Notes: generated from the sequence alone by a model not told the origin. 64,000 nucleotides of DNA from Lutimonas halocynthiae (GCF_030409835.1 NZ_JAUFQO010000001.1:596983-660982); one strand, 5' to 3'; positions 1 through 10,231 are shown, numbered from the stretch's first letter. Program-made: numbers and translations.

Positions 1-1299
1 CATATAAAAAACTGAAATGATCTTAAAAGGACGAATGATTTGTGAAAAAGCATCTGGGTTTGCTTTGATTATTTTCCGTCCAAGGATTAAGGAAAGTATG
101 ATTATCAGCGCATCCAAGATTAATAGGCCTCTTACCAAATGCGCTTTGATTCCGATAAAAGCTTCAAATGTATTGATCATGTACACGAGAAAAAGTAGCC
201 ACAAAAACCCACTGAATTTTTTAACAGTTACTTTTGGAAGCAATAAAACTGTACCGAATAAAACAATCATAATATGAAATTCGGCATAGGCAGGAACCAT
301 TGAATCATAAAAGAATGCCGAGATGAGAACACCTACTGACAAGGTTGTTAAAAACGGGTTTTTTAAAATGGTTTTAGCTTGTATTTCAATGGGATTTTTT
401 AGCGACAGGATATTTTTTTTCCACTTTGCATTGGCTATGATAAGAAAAGCCATAAATAAAATTAGAAATACAATCTGAAATATAAAGGTCTTAATATTTA
501 AATGAAAAAAATCTAAAAATTGGGTTTTGTTTTCTTTTACGCCTTTGTAAATCAAAGAATAAGAAGAAATTGATTCAGTAGCAATACTATCCCCAATCAT
601 TAATTTTTCACCTTTTTGCCAAATTGGCTTACTGTCAAAAACAAAATAATCCTTTCTTCTTTGATTTTCTGCAAATTCAATATTTGAAATTTCCTCATCT
701 ATGATAAGCACTAGTTCGGTAATTTTTTTCTGTGTGATAAAAACACTATCTAATCTAAGATGGGCTATTGACATGATTTCCTCGAGAACGACAATGGCTT
801 TATTAAAGCTGTCTTCCATGTCTTTAGACTCGCTCCTGTTTGCTAATTCTGCTTTGGTAAGCTCCCAACGATTTATATCATAAAACACATCGTTAATGAT
901 TTTACTAATTTCTTCGGACCTGTTTTTGATGACGCCTTGGTATTCACTTAAAACTGATTTATAATTAGTCCATTCGACTTTTCGTACTTTAAGATCTCGC
1001 AGCGTTACATCCTCTCTGTTTAAAAAAGCAGAGTCTACTAATTGGAGTATTTTCGGCCCGGCTACATCAACGATAGAATCTATTTCTAAGATTCTATTTT
1101 TTGCATCCAGCGCTGATTTAAGCTTAGATACTTGTTGGCCTAATTTTTCGGATTCTTCTGAGATATCTCCAATTGCAATAGCTTCACTAGAAACAGAAGT
1201 ACTGTCAGTTTTAGTTTCTACGTCTTGGGCATAAAGACCAAAAGAAAGGAATAAAGAGAGAGACAGAAAGTAAAATATTCTAATGGATTGAGACTTCAT
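1..1299 (-). CDS. N-terminal part of a multi-spanning membrane protein, probably MscS-type mechanosensitive channel (partial)
   Basis: This reading frame is open from the ATG at 1299 to the left edge, so about 430 residues of the N-terminus are visible and the C-terminus is missing. A signal peptide is evident (hydrophobic residues 8-20, then GLYAQ). Residues 30-260 are polar and heptad-like, with many Glu, Lys and Leu, and look like a periplasmic coiled-coil region. At least five hydrophobic helices follow at about 271-290, 316-332, 341-355, 361-377 and 387-405. A signal peptide, long periplasmic coiled coil and helix bundle is the usual layout of large MscS/MscK-like channels of Bacteroidetes. 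The diagnostic pore helix and MscS beta domain would lie beyond the window, so the family call is an inference. It is divergent from the nitrilase gene; 140 bases lie between them. Confidence 0.6.
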   Translation of the reverse strand, partial: MKSQSIRIFYFLSLSLFLSFGLYAQDVETKTDSTSVSSEAIAIGDISEESEKLGQQVSKLKSALDAKNRILEIDSIVDVAGPKILQLVDSAFLNREDVTLRDLKVRKVEWTNYKSVLSEYQGVIKNRSEEISKIINDVFYDINRWELTKAELANRSESKDMEDSFNKAIVVLEEIMSIAHLRLDSVFITQKKITELVLIIDEEISNIEFAENQRRKDYFVFDSKPIWQKGEKLMIGDSIATESISSYSLIYKGVKENKTQFLDFFHLNIKTFIFQIVFLILFMAFLIIANAKWKKNILSLKNPIEIQAKTILKNPFLTTLSVGVLISAFFYDSMVPAYAEFHIMIVLFGTVLLLPKVTVKKFSGFLWLLFLVYMINTFEAFIGIKAHLVRGLLILDALIIILSLILGRKIIKANPDAFSQIIRPFKIISVFYM

Positions 1300-1439
1300 A
1301 AATAGCGTTTTGAAAGCAACAAGATACTTATTTTTTCCATTCCGAATCATACACCTGAAACTTGAGTCATTAGAGGATCTTTTTAAAAAAGAACTTATCT
1401 TTATGAATTCATAATTTCACTGATCAAAACACTACAAAT

Positions 1440-2417
1440 ATGTCTAAAAATGATGCGCGGCTAAGGGTTGGAATGGCTCAAATAGCACCAGTTTGGCTCG
1501 ATAAACAGATGACGATAGCAAAAATCATTTTTCAAATCAATGAAGCGGCCGACAAAAAATGTGAGCTTCTTGTTTTTGGAGAAGGTCTATTGCCTGGTTA
1601 CCCTTTTTGGCTGGGTTTGACTCATGCTACCGAGTTTGATTCTAAAATGCAGAAGGAGATGCATGCGCATTATGTTAGAAATGCCATTCAAATTGAAGCA
1701 GGTGAATTGCAAGACATAACGAATCTCTGTCGTGACAGGAAAATATCAGTATATCTCGGATTGATTGAACGCCCGCTTAATAGAGGAGGGCATAGCTTGT
1801 ATTGTTCGTTGGTATATATTGATGCAAAAGGAGAAATTCAGTCAGTGCATCGAAAATTACAGCCTACCTATGATGAAAGACTCACTTGGTCTCCAGGAGA
1901 TGGAAATGGTTTGCAAGTGCATCCACTAAAGAAATTTACTGTGGGAGGTTTGAATTGCTGGGAAAATTGGATGCCACTTCCTCGTACTGCGCTATACGGA
2001 CTCGGTGAAGACCTTCATATTGCGGTTTGGCCTGGATCAGATCATAATACCCGTGATATCACGAGATTTATTGCGAGAGAATCAAGGTCATTTGTCATTT
2101 CAGTATCAAGTTTGATGAATAGAAAGGATTTTCCAAATGACACACCTTATTTGGATAAGATTCTTCAGGATTGCCCTGATGTATTGGCCAATGGAGGATC
2201 TTGCATTGCCGGACCAGATGGCGAATGGATTATTGAGCCACAAATTGGTAAGGAAGGTCTGATCATTCAGGATATTGATTTTAACCGCGTATTGGAAGAG
2301 CGTCAGAACTTTGACGTTGTTGGCCATTATTCAAGACCTGATGTAACGCGCTTGACAGTCAACAGAGAAAGACAAAGCATTTTAGATATAGAGGATAATA
2401 CAAAACCAAAAGGATGA
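1440..2417 (+). CDS. Nitrilase-type carbon-nitrogen hydrolase
   Basis: A 325-residue nitrilase-superfamily enzyme. The Glu-Lys-Cys triad is visible: Glu48 in VFGEGLLPGYP, Lys139 in HRKLQPTYDERL, and Cys173 in GGLNCWENWMPL. The CWEN-x-MPL context after the nucleophile resembles true nitrilases (branch 1), which hydrolyse R-CN to the acid and ammonia, rather than amidases or N-carbamoyl hydrolases. Length fits the family. No signal peptide is seen, so it is cytoplasmic. Its stop overlaps the start of the downstream racemase by four bases (ATGA), so the two are probably translationally coupled. The substrate cannot be read from sequence; beta-cyanoalanine, an aminonitrile or an arylacetonitrile are possibilities. 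Confidence 0.88.
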   Translation: MSKNDARLRVGMAQIAPVWLDKQMTIAKIIFQINEAADKKCELLVFGEGLLPGYPFWLGLTHATEFDSKMQKEMHAHYVRNAIQIEAGELQDITNLCRDRKISVYLGLIERPLNRGGHSLYCSLVYIDAKGEIQSVHRKLQPTYDERLTWSPGDGNGLQVHPLKKFTVGGLNCWENWMPLPRTALYGLGEDLHIAVWPGSDHNTRDITRFIARESRSFVISVSSLMNRKDFPNDTPYLDKILQDCPDVLANGGSCIAGPDGEWIIEPQIGKEGLIIQDIDFNRVLEERQNFDVVGHYSRPDVTRLTVNRERQSILDIEDNTKPKG

Positions 2418-3112
2418 AAAAAATTGGATTAATAGGAGGAATGAGTTGGGAGTCAACACTTTTGTATTATAAACTGCTTAATGAAAAGGTGAAATCATTA
2501 CGTGGCGGTTTTCATTCAGCAAATTGTGTAATTGAGTCGGTTGACTTTGCTGAAATAGCAGCGCTCCAAGCTAAAGATGATTGGAACGCTTTGGATGAAT
2601 TAATGAAAACAAGGGCGCGGGCATTGGAATCTTCAGGCGCAGAAATGATATTGATCTGTGCCAATACGATGCATTTGAGTGTGCCTGCTATTGAACAAAG
2701 CAGTAAAGTTCCTGTGTTGCATATTGCCGATGTCACGGCGGCTGAAATCAAGAATAAAAAATTAAAAAAAGTGGCCTTGTTGGGAACAAAATTCACCATG
2801 GAAAGAGACTTTTTTAGAGACATTCTTGAAAAGAATGGGATTGCCGTATTAATACCTGACGAGGAGGGGAGAAATAAGGTTCATGATATTATTTACAAAG
2901 AACTGGTCAATGGGATTGTGACCGATGAATCAAAAAAGGCATATGTGTCAATAATCGAGAGTTTAATAACAGAAGGAGCAGAAGGGATTATTCTGGGTTG
3001 TACAGAGATTCCTTTATTGATCAAGCCAATGGATGTTGACATTCCTCTTTTTAATACAACAAAAATTCATGCCGAAAAGGCTGTGGAGATAGCACTGGAA
3101 GGTAGTTATTAG
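2414..3112 (+). CDS. Aspartate/glutamate racemase family protein (YgeA-like amino acid racemase)
   Basis: A 232-residue cofactor-independent racemase. The N-terminus KKIGLIGGMSWEST, the middle block LHIADVT and the C-terminal GCTEIPLL closely follow E. coli YgeA, a broad-specificity amino acid racemase. The second catalytic position is Cys196 (GCTE). The first site reads ICANTMH, where classical Asp/Glu racemases have Cys; YgeA has the same CxNTMH pattern with Thr in place of that Cys. It starts inside the last codons of the nitrilase gene, preceded by an AGGATG-like context. The coupling suggests that the nitrilase product, or an amino acid derived from it, is racemised. It ends four bases before the convergent tex gene, leaving no room for a terminator. 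Confidence 0.88.
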   Translation: MKKIGLIGGMSWESTLLYYKLLNEKVKSLRGGFHSANCVIESVDFAEIAALQAKDDWNALDELMKTRARALESSGAEMILICANTMHLSVPAIEQSSKVPVLHIADVTAAEIKNKKLKKVALLGTKFTMERDFFRDILEKNGIAVLIPDEEGRNKVHDIIYKELVNGIVTDESKKAYVSIIESLITEGAEGIILGCTEIPLLIKPMDVDIPLFNTTKIHAEKAVEIALEGSY

Positions 3113-3116
3113 CTAA

Positions 3117-5243
3117 TTATCTTTTCGAATGGAGTGACAGTTGAATCCTCTTTCTAATTTTATCAACTTCTAAAACCTTCACGATAACTTGTTGGTGAAG
3201 GTTTACAATGGCATTTACATCTTTTACGAACGTATCGGAAAGGTTTGAAACATGAATCAAACCATTTTCTTTGATTCCAATATCTACAAAGCAGCCAAAA
3301 TTTGTAATATTATTGATAATACCGGGGAGTAATTGCCCTTCTTTCAAGTCGTCAATACTTTTTAAATTTTGATCAAAACTAAAAATCTTGGCTTTTTCTC
3401 TTGGGTCAACACCTGGTTTTTCAAGTTCGTGAACAATATCTTTCAATGTAGGAAGACCGATCTGATCATTGCAATACTGTTGAAGGTCAATTTTTTCAAG
3501 TAGGGGCTTATTGCCCACCAAATCGTTCAAATTTATTTTTTCATCCTTTGCCATTTTTGCAACAAGACTATAACTTTCAGGATGAACTGCAGAATCGTCT
3601 AATGGGTTTTTCGCATTTTTAATACGCATAAAACCCGCAGATTGTTCAAAGGCTTTCGCGCCAAGTCTTGCTACTTTCTTAATTTCTGCTCTTGACTTGA
3701 AAGGACCCTTTTCTTTTCTGTGATCTACAATGTTCTGAGCCAGTTTATCGCCAATCCCGGAAACATAACTCAATAGAGAAACACTGGCCGTATTGATGTT
3801 CACTCCAATAGTGTTTACGCAACTTTCAACTACGGTATCCAGACTGTCTTTTAGTTTATGCTGGTCAACATCGTGCTGGTATTGACCTACTCCAATTGAC
3901 TTGGGATCTATTTTTACCAGTTCTGCCAAAGGATCAGCTAGTCTTCTCCCAATAGAAACAGCACCTCTTACCGTTACGTCAAAATTAGGAAATTCATCAC
4001 GGGCAATTTTCGAAGCAGAATAAATCGAGGCACCTGCCTCATTAACTATAAAGACCTCAATATCTTTATTAAAACGAATGTTTTTTACCAGTCTTTCTGT
4101 TTCCCTCGATGCAGTACCATTTCCGATTGCAATGGCGTCTATTTTGTAGGCATCCACCAGGGAATTTAATTTTTTCATTGCGCCTTTTACATCATTTTTG
4201 GGAGCATGAGGATAAATGTTCTCATTGTGTTCTAATCGGCCCTGTGCACTGAGGCAAACAAGTTTACAGCCAGATCTAAACCCAGGGTCGAGCGCTAAAA
4301 TTCTTTTTTCACCAAGTGGTGCTCCAAGTAAAAGTTGTCTTAGGTTTTTGGAAAAAACCTGTATAGCATTTTCATCCGCCTTTTCTTTAGCAGTTTGAAG
4401 AATTTCATTAGAAAGTGAAGGGAAGAGCAATCTTTTAAAGGCATCATCTATGGCAAGAGCAATTTGTTCGGTACATTCTGTCTGGCGTTCGATGATTCTC
4501 TGTTTGATTTCATTGAGAACCTTTTCTTTGTCGATAAGTATTGCGATTCGGATAAAACCCTCTCGTTCTGCTCTTAAAATAGCCAATAGGCGATGGGACG
4601 GACAAGACTTAAGATCTTCCTCCCAATTAAAATAATCTGAAAATTTGATGGCCTTTTCCTGATCAGCTTTCGACTTTACAACTTTGGTCTGGATACGGGC
4701 GAATTTGTTCAAATGCCATCTTACTCTATTTCTGACACTGCTTCTTTCACTTATCCATTCTGAAATGATGTGTCTGGCTCCTTCAAGTGCTGCTTCATGA
4801 TCTATATCTGCTGAAGTATATCTGGAAACAATCTGTGATAGTGAATCTGGTTTTTGGCTCATGATAATTTTAGCCAGGGGTTCTAAACCATTGTTTCTGG
4901 CCGTTTCAGCCTTTGTTTTTCTTTTTTTCTTAAAGGGCAGGTATAAGTCTTCTAAAGTATTGAGATCAATCGCGGCATTAATTTGAGAACTTAATTCAGG
5001 ACTTAAAACCTCCTGCTCTTCAAGCGCTTTAAAGATTGTAGCTCTCCGTTTCTCTAGTTCTTCGAACAGTTTTTTGAATTCAACTATACGGCCTATCTCT
5101 ACTTCATCAAGATTACCAGTTTTTTCTTTTCTGTACCTTGAAATAAATGGAATGGTACAATCTTCCTTCAGCAGGTCTATTGTATTTGAAATTCCCTTTT
5201 TGGGAAGTTGTGTTTTAGACTCAACAAAAGCCAATAGATCCAT
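3117..5243 (-). CDS. tex: Tex family RNA-binding transcription accessory protein
   Basis: A 708-residue Tex protein. The N-terminal helical Tex domain is followed by a YqgF/RNase H-like fold (ILALDPGFRSG near residue 315), a helix-hairpin-helix region (SGIGDKLAQNIV near residue 490) and a C-terminal S1 domain (about residues 635-705, GCFVDIGIKENGLIHVSNL). Tex proteins bind nucleic acid and associate with transcription. Length is normal for the family. It lies 21 bases downstream of metG on the same strand and is probably cotranscribed. Its 3' end abuts the convergent racemase gene. Confidence 0.95.
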   Translation of the reverse strand: MDLLAFVESKTQLPKKGISNTIDLLKEDCTIPFISRYRKEKTGNLDEVEIGRIVEFKKLFEELEKRRATIFKALEEQEVLSPELSSQINAAIDLNTLEDLYLPFKKKRKTKAETARNNGLEPLAKIIMSQKPDSLSQIVSRYTSADIDHEAALEGARHIISEWISERSSVRNRVRWHLNKFARIQTKVVKSKADQEKAIKFSDYFNWEEDLKSCPSHRLLAILRAEREGFIRIAILIDKEKVLNEIKQRIIERQTECTEQIALAIDDAFKRLLFPSLSNEILQTAKEKADENAIQVFSKNLRQLLLGAPLGEKRILALDPGFRSGCKLVCLSAQGRLEHNENIYPHAPKNDVKGAMKKLNSLVDAYKIDAIAIGNGTASRETERLVKNIRFNKDIEVFIVNEAGASIYSASKIARDEFPNFDVTVRGAVSIGRRLADPLAELVKIDPKSIGVGQYQHDVDQHKLKDSLDTVVESCVNTIGVNINTASVSLLSYVSGIGDKLAQNIVDHRKEKGPFKSRAEIKKVARLGAKAFEQSAGFMRIKNAKNPLDDSAVHPESYSLVAKMAKDEKINLNDLVGNKPLLEKIDLQQYCNDQIGLPTLKDIVHELEKPGVDPREKAKIFSFDQNLKSIDDLKEGQLLPGIINNITNFGCFVDIGIKENGLIHVSNLSDTFVKDVNAIVNLHQQVIVKVLEVDKIRKRIQLSLHSKR

Positions 5244-5264
5244 AGAAGATTTTTAATTATTTGA

Positions 5265-7322
5265 TCAGCTTACTTTTTCTCCGTTTGCAACGGAGTCAGC
5301 ATCGGGTTCAATAAAACTAAGCTTGCCTTCGGTTGTATCACTCATTAAAATCATCCCTTGACTTTCAACCCCTCTCAATTTTCTTGGAGCAAGATTAACT
5401 AAAACAGACACTTTTTGTCCAATAATATTGGCAGGATCAAAACTTTCTGCAATGCCGCTTACGATAGTTCTGGTATCGATTCCAACATCAACTTTTAGTT
5501 TTAAAAGCTTCTTGGTCTTCGGTATTTTTTCAGCTTCAAGAATTGTTCCTATTCTAATGTCCAATTTACTGAAGTCATCAAAATTAATGGTTTCTTTTTG
5601 AGGTGTTAATTCAACAGTTACCTGACTCTTTTTTGACGCTTCTAGTTTGTCAATTTGAGTTTGAATTTCTGCATCTTCGATTTTTGCAAATAACAATTCA
5701 GCCTTATTGATTTGATGATTCGCCGGCAGCAATGTTTTTTCTGTGCTAATCGACTTCCAATTCAGGTTTTCAAATCCTGTACTATTGAGAATTCCTTTTA
5801 ATTTTATACTTGTAAAAGGAAGAAATGGTTCGCATAAAACTGATAAGCCTGTTGCGATTTGAAGTGCAACAAACATAATCGTTTTTACTCTTTCAGCATC
5901 TGTTTTTATTTTTTTCCAAGGCTCTTCATCAGCTAGATATTTGTTGCCCAGTCTTGCCAAATTCATCAGTTCAGAAAGCGCTTCTCTAAAGCGATACCTA
6001 TCTATCGAGCTTGAAATAATATCAGGATATTTAGCTAATAGATCAAGTGTTTTGTTATCTACTTCTGTAAAACTGTTTGGCTCAGGAACTGAACCTTCGT
6101 AGTATTTATCAGTCAATACAACAACTCTATTGATAAAATTACCAAAGATAGCCACAAGTTCATTGTTATTTCTGGCCTGAAAATCTTTCCAGGTAAAATC
6201 ATTATCCTTCGTCTCAGGCGCATTAGCGGTAAGCACATACCTTAATACATCTTGTTTTTCAGGAAATTCCTCAAGGTATTCATGAAGCCATACTGCCCAA
6301 TTTCTCGAAGTTGAGATCTTGTTTCCTTCAAGATTTAAGAATTCATTTGCTGGTACATTTTCCGGAAGAATATAACTTCCCTGAGCCTTTAACATAGCAG
6401 GGAAAATGATACAATGAAATACAATATTGTCTTTTCCTATAAAGTGAATCAAATTGGTACCTTCATCTTTCCAATAAGGCTCCCAATCTTTTCCTGTTCT
6501 TTCTGCCCATTCCTTTGTTGAAGAAATATAACCAATCGGCGCATCAAACCACACATATAAAACCTTTCCTTCCGCTCCTTTAACAGGAACTGGTATTCCC
6601 CAGTCTAAATCTCTGGTTACAGCTCTTGGTTTTAAGCCATCGTCAACCCAAGATTTTACCTGGCCTAAAACATTGGCTTTCCAATCTTTTTTATGACCCT
6701 TTAGAATCCACTCATCCAGAAAACTTTCATATTCATTCAAAGGCAGATACCAATGCTTGGTTTCTCTTAGTGATGGTTTGTTTCCTGTAATAACTGATTT
6801 TGGGTTTATTAAATCCTGTGCATTGTGACTGGTACCGCAATTCTCGCATTGATCACCATAACTTTCTTCAAAGCCACATTTAGGGCAGGTTCCAACGATA
6901 AACCTGTCAGCTAAGAATTGATCAGCCTCTTCATCATATAATTGAGCGGATGTTTCCTCAATAAATTTACCGTGTTCATATAAGTCCTTAAAGAATTCAC
7001 CTGCCGTTTCGTGATGCACTTTTGCTGTTGTTCGCGAATAATTATCAAAAGTAATTCCGAATTCCTGAAAAGATTTTTTAATGATCTCATGGTATTTATC
7101 CACTACGGCTTGAGGTGTAATTCCTTCCGCTTTAGCTTTTAAAGTAATAGGCACTCCGTGCTCATCTGAACCGCAAACAAATGCTACATCCTTGCCATTG
7201 AGGCGAAGGTATCTCGCATAAATGTCAGCTGGAACATAAACTCCTGCCAAATGACCTATATGAACCGGCCCGTTGGTGTAGGGTAAAGCAGCTGTTATCG
7301 TATATCTTTTAGGATCTTGCAT
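5265..7322 (-). CDS. metG: Methionine--tRNA ligase
   Basis: A 685-residue class I aminoacyl-tRNA synthetase that charges tRNA-Met. The HIGH motif is present near residue 22 (VHIGHLAG), and the KMSKS-equivalent is NKISTSRNW, the form usual in this phylum. A zinc-binding knuckle of two CxxC pairs (CPKCGF and CENCG) lies near residues 145-163. The C-terminal about 110 residues form the EMAP-II/Trbp111-like tRNA-binding domain ([12 protein letters not shown] to GMILM), which promotes dimerisation. The start is supported by a -7 box at 7341-7348, giving a very short leader. Confidence 0.97.
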   Translation of the reverse strand: MQDPKRYTITAALPYTNGPVHIGHLAGVYVPADIYARYLRLNGKDVAFVCGSDEHGVPITLKAKAEGITPQAVVDKYHEIIKKSFQEFGITFDNYSRTTAKVHHETAGEFFKDLYEHGKFIEETSAQLYDEEADQFLADRFIVGTCPKCGFEESYGDQCENCGTSHNAQDLINPKSVITGNKPSLRETKHWYLPLNEYESFLDEWILKGHKKDWKANVLGQVKSWVDDGLKPRAVTRDLDWGIPVPVKGAEGKVLYVWFDAPIGYISSTKEWAERTGKDWEPYWKDEGTNLIHFIGKDNIVFHCIIFPAMLKAQGSYILPENVPANEFLNLEGNKISTSRNWAVWLHEYLEEFPEKQDVLRYVLTANAPETKDNDFTWKDFQARNNNELVAIFGNFINRVVVLTDKYYEGSVPEPNSFTEVDNKTLDLLAKYPDIISSSIDRYRFREALSELMNLARLGNKYLADEEPWKKIKTDAERVKTIMFVALQIATGLSVLCEPFLPFTSIKLKGILNSTGFENLNWKSISTEKTLLPANHQINKAELLFAKIEDAEIQTQIDKLEASKKSQVTVELTPQKETINFDDFSKLDIRIGTILEAEKIPKTKKLLKLKVDVGIDTRTIVSGIAESFDPANIIGQKVSVLVNLAPRKLRGVESQGMILMSDTTEGKLSFIEPDADSVANGEKVS

Positions 7323-7340
7323 GTGTAAAAATTAAGACCA

Positions 7341-7348
7341 CAAAAGTA
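7341..7348 (-). promoter_or_regulatory. Promoter -7 element for metG
   Basis: TACTTTTG on the minus strand matches the Bacteroidetes -7 consensus TAnnTTTG, 18 bases before the metG ATG. No clear -33 TTG is visible. Confidence 0.55.
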
Positions 7349-7463
7349 AGAAAAAGGGTAAACATGTCATTCTTTATTTTCATTTATCAAGCTATTCATG
7401 CTTAGTTAAGAAAGGATGGTCAAAAAATAGATTTTAAATTATATTTTTATAAAAATTTAAAAA

Positions 7464-8477
7464 ATGTTTTACAAGTTAAATATATTGTTGTTTTCGTTGA
7501 TTTGTCTGGTGCTTTTTAGCCAGAATACAACAGCTCAAAACGACACGGAGGCCATTATCACAAGAGATCTTATACGGCCACCACACTTAAAAAAAGGGGA
7601 TACGATCATTATTTTGGCACCAGCTGGAAAGATTAAAGACAGGGCGGCAATTGATCCGGGAATAGAACTTGCCAATCATTGGGGATTAGTGGTTTTTTTT
7701 GGAAATCATTTGCTTTCTCAGGATAGTTCTTTCGCCGGAACCGACTCAGAAAGACTGGAAGATCTTCAAAAGGCGCTTGATGACCCAAGCATCAAAGCCA
7801 TATGGGCTGCTCGTGGAGGTTATGGTACGATAAGAATCATTGATGATCTTGATTTTTCAAAATTTATGGAACACCCTAAATGGATTATTGGTTATTCGGA
7901 TGTGACCGTGTTGCATAATAAAATTCACGGTTTAGGTTATCAGTCTATTCATGGGCAGATGCCATTGACTCTTGATTTGGAAGAGCCAAGTCAAAAAGAA
8001 TCAATTCAAACCTTGTATGGAACCTTATTTGGTAAGAAATTACAGTATAAAATACCTTCTTCAAAGTACAATCGTTTAGGTGAAGGCTCAGGTCAATTGG
8101 TAGGCGGTAATTTATCAATTGTTTACAGTATGCTGGCCTCTGACACTAATCTAAACATGAATGGTAAAATTCTCTTCATTGAAGATGTTGGTGAAGCCTT
8201 GTATCATATAGATCGCATGATGATTAGTTTGAAAAGAGCTGGATTTTTTAATAATTGTGGAGGTATTATTGTTGGGGATTTTAAGTTAAAATCTAATGAG
8301 GGTAATAGATTTGGGAAAACACTGGAAGAAATAGTTCTTGAAGCTGCTGAAGGAACTGAATTTCCAATTGTCTTTAATTTTCCGGCCGGCCATGTTGATG
8401 ATAATAGAACATTATTATTAGGAAGTTATGTTGACATGAAAGTAGCAAAGAATAAAACCAGGATAAAATTTAGATAA
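7464..8477 (+). CDS. LD-carboxypeptidase (peptidase family S66), secreted
   Basis: A 337-residue S66-family enzyme, the muramoyltetrapeptide carboxypeptidase type that removes the terminal D-Ala from peptidoglycan tetrapeptides during recycling. The nucleophile context GYSDVT is present near residue 144, the Glu context FIEDVGEALYHIDRM near residue 240, and the His context FPAGHVDDN near residue 310. Together these are the Ser-Glu-His triad of LdcA-like enzymes. An N-terminal signal peptide (LLFSLICLVLFSQN, ending TTAQ) places it in the periplasm, although classical LdcA is cytoplasmic. YraN follows with a 3-base gap, so they are cotranscribed. A near-consensus -7 (TATTTTTA) precedes the start. 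Confidence 0.9.
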   Translation: MFYKLNILLFSLICLVLFSQNTTAQNDTEAIITRDLIRPPHLKKGDTIIILAPAGKIKDRAAIDPGIELANHWGLVVFFGNHLLSQDSSFAGTDSERLEDLQKALDDPSIKAIWAARGGYGTIRIIDDLDFSKFMEHPKWIIGYSDVTVLHNKIHGLGYQSIHGQMPLTLDLEEPSQKESIQTLYGTLFGKKLQYKIPSSKYNRLGEGSGQLVGGNLSIVYSMLASDTNLNMNGKILFIEDVGEALYHIDRMMISLKRAGFFNNCGGIIVGDFKLKSNEGNRFGKTLEEIVLEAAEGTEFPIVFNFPAGHVDDNRTLLLGSYVDMKVAKNKTRIKFR

Positions 8478-8480
8478 AAA

Positions 8481-8840
8481 ATGGCAGCTCATAATGAACT
8501 TGGAAATCATGGTGAGCAACTGGCTGTGCAGTATTTAATAGAGAAAGGATTTATAATAAGAGAGCAGAATTGGCGGTTCAAAAAGGCCGAGGTGGATATC
8601 ATCGCTCAAAAAGGAGATGTTCTGGCCATTGTTGAGGTGAAGACCAGATCGAATAGTTTTTTTGGTGACCCCCAGGAATTCGTAAAGCGGGATAAGATCA
8701 ATTTAATAGTAAAAGCGGTAGATCATTATGTTACTGAACTCGACTTGGATGTGGAGGTACGATTTGACATTATAGGAATTGTGAAGACTGACTTTAAAAC
8801 CTCCATTACCCATTTAGAGGATGCTTTTTACCACTTTTAA
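8481..8840 (+). CDS. YraN family (UPF0102) endonuclease-like protein
   Basis: A 119-residue protein of the UPF0102/YraN family. The characteristic pattern is HGEQLAVQYL near the N-terminus, then NWRFKKAEVDIIAQ and AIVEVKTRS. This is a restriction-endonuclease-like core with Glu, Asp and E-x-K residues. YraN proteins are often found near DNA repair and ribosome genes, and their role is not firmly established. Length is typical. It follows the LD-carboxypeptidase by three bases and ends 22 bases before the convergent thioredoxin-like gene. Confidence 0.92.
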   Translation: MAAHNELGNHGEQLAVQYLIEKGFIIREQNWRFKKAEVDIIAQKGDVLAIVEVKTRSNSFFGDPQEFVKRDKINLIVKAVDHYVTELDLDVEVRFDIIGIVKTDFKTSITHLEDAFYHF

Positions 8841-8862
8841 CAGATCCGGTTCATCTTTACAA

Positions 8863-10209
8863 TTATCTTGTTTCAAACATTGTTTTTAATTCATTAAAGT
8901 CTTCCGGTTTGGCAAGAATTTTCTTTTCAGCGTCTAATACCAGGTAGGTGGGAATGGCCGAAATACCATAGTCTTTGACTTTTTGACTTGACCATTTATC
9001 CAAATCTAAAATATTGACAAACTCACTGTACTCCTTTGTCATAATCTCCCAGCTTTGTTTATTATCCTCTAGACCTACAGCTACGACTTTAATATTCTCA
9101 ATGCCGCTTATAAATGTATAAAATTCAGGGATTTCCATTTGGCAATGTGGACAATTGGAACTAAAAAACAAAACGATAAAATAGTCAGTTCCCGATAGAC
9201 TGTGCAGCGTGTTTGTTTTACCATCAGACTCCCAGCTAAAATCAGGGGCGATGCTGCCCAGGGCTGTTAGCAATGTTGCCTCTGTTCTTCTGATTAATTC
9301 TTCGTTTTGATAGGCAACGGGCAAAGCTTTGTAATAGGTGTCCATTACAAAGTTGATCATTTCTACATTTTCACTTATCAAGTAAGTTTCAATTAGTTCC
9401 TCCTCAAAACTGGACAAAGTTTCAAAATGATGGTCAATCCAATTTACCGCCTTTTCAATTGCAACTTTTTGAAGTTCATTTTCTGAAACTTCATCTTCGC
9501 CTTGGTTTAAATAAAAGACATAGTCGTTTAAGCGGTCATTGACAAAAGTAGAGTGATTTAAAATGCTATCTGAAAGGTCCATGGCATCAAAAAAATGTTC
9601 CTTTATGGCTTCAAGATAAGCCTCAGGTTCCTTATGAGGCGAATTCTCGTTATACTGCGAGCTGGCTAGGATAAAATGATTTGCGAGCAAACCTTCAGAG
9701 TTTTTTTCAAAAAGATGCTGTTCATCTTTTAAATCCGCGAGGTATTTTTTGTATGTTTTTTCAAGCGCTTCATCGGTTTTTTTATCAGTAGATTTAAAAT
9801 AAAGCACCTGAATCGAATCCAATCTTTGTTGCTTTGATTTTATTGCCTCATAATAATTGTGATAGATATTATTCTCTTCTGATTCTGAAAACGATATGGA
9901 GGTATCAGGATTATTTGGGTCAAATGAAAACTTCACGTCTTCTTTATTGTAGATAAATTCGACATACAGATTGTTTTCAATTTGATAGTACGCCCGGTAA
10001 ATACCAGAATCTTCCTTTTCGTCAATTTCAAACTTAAATTCACCATCTTCTACATCTGCATTCGCAATATAGGTTTGTTCACCGTTCTCCAATTTATACA
10101 GCAGAATCCACGAATAATCATGGTCAGGGTCTATAGTTCCATTAATGGAATATTGAGCTTGAAGTGCATAGCCAAAGACAAACAACAATAAAAAAAGATA
10201 CTTCCTCAT
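8863..10209 (-). CDS. TlpA-like thioredoxin-family protein with N-terminal DUF4369-like domain
   Basis: A 448-residue secreted protein. It has a signal peptide (LFLLLFVFGYALQAQ), an N-terminal beta-rich region that looks like the DUF4369 type often fused to thioredoxins, a long helical middle, and a C-terminal thioredoxin fold from about residue 320. The redox motif is SSNCPHCQMEIP, with active-site CPHC, and the cis-Pro context is ISAIPTYLVLD. It should act as a periplasmic or membrane-associated thiol-disulfide oxidoreductase. Partners are not visible nearby. The -7 box at 10224-10231 supports this start. Confidence 0.85.
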   Translation of the reverse strand: MRKYLFLLLFVFGYALQAQYSINGTIDPDHDYSWILLYKLENGEQTYIANADVEDGEFKFEIDEKEDSGIYRAYYQIENNLYVEFIYNKEDVKFSFDPNNPDTSISFSESEENNIYHNYYEAIKSKQQRLDSIQVLYFKSTDKKTDEALEKTYKKYLADLKDEQHLFEKNSEGLLANHFILASSQYNENSPHKEPEAYLEAIKEHFFDAMDLSDSILNHSTFVNDRLNDYVFYLNQGEDEVSENELQKVAIEKAVNWIDHHFETLSSFEEELIETYLISENVEMINFVMDTYYKALPVAYQNEELIRRTEATLLTALGSIAPDFSWESDGKTNTLHSLSGTDYFIVLFFSSNCPHCQMEIPEFYTFISGIENIKVVAVGLEDNKQSWEIMTKEYSEFVNILDLDKWSSQKVKDYGISAIPTYLVLDAEKKILAKPEDFNELKTMFETR

Positions 10210-10223
10210 ATAGGATTTTTTTG

Positions 10224-10231
10224 CAAAGGTA
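10224..10231 (-). promoter_or_regulatory. Promoter -7 element for the TlpA-like gene
   Basis: TACCTTTG on the minus strand, matching TAnnTTTG, 15 bases before the ATG. Confidence 0.55.

Noticed and set aside
1300..1439. Riboswitch or regulatory RNA before the nitrilase gene
   Set aside because: The 140-base gap shows only a near-consensus -7 (TATCTTTA); no conserved riboswitch elements are seen.
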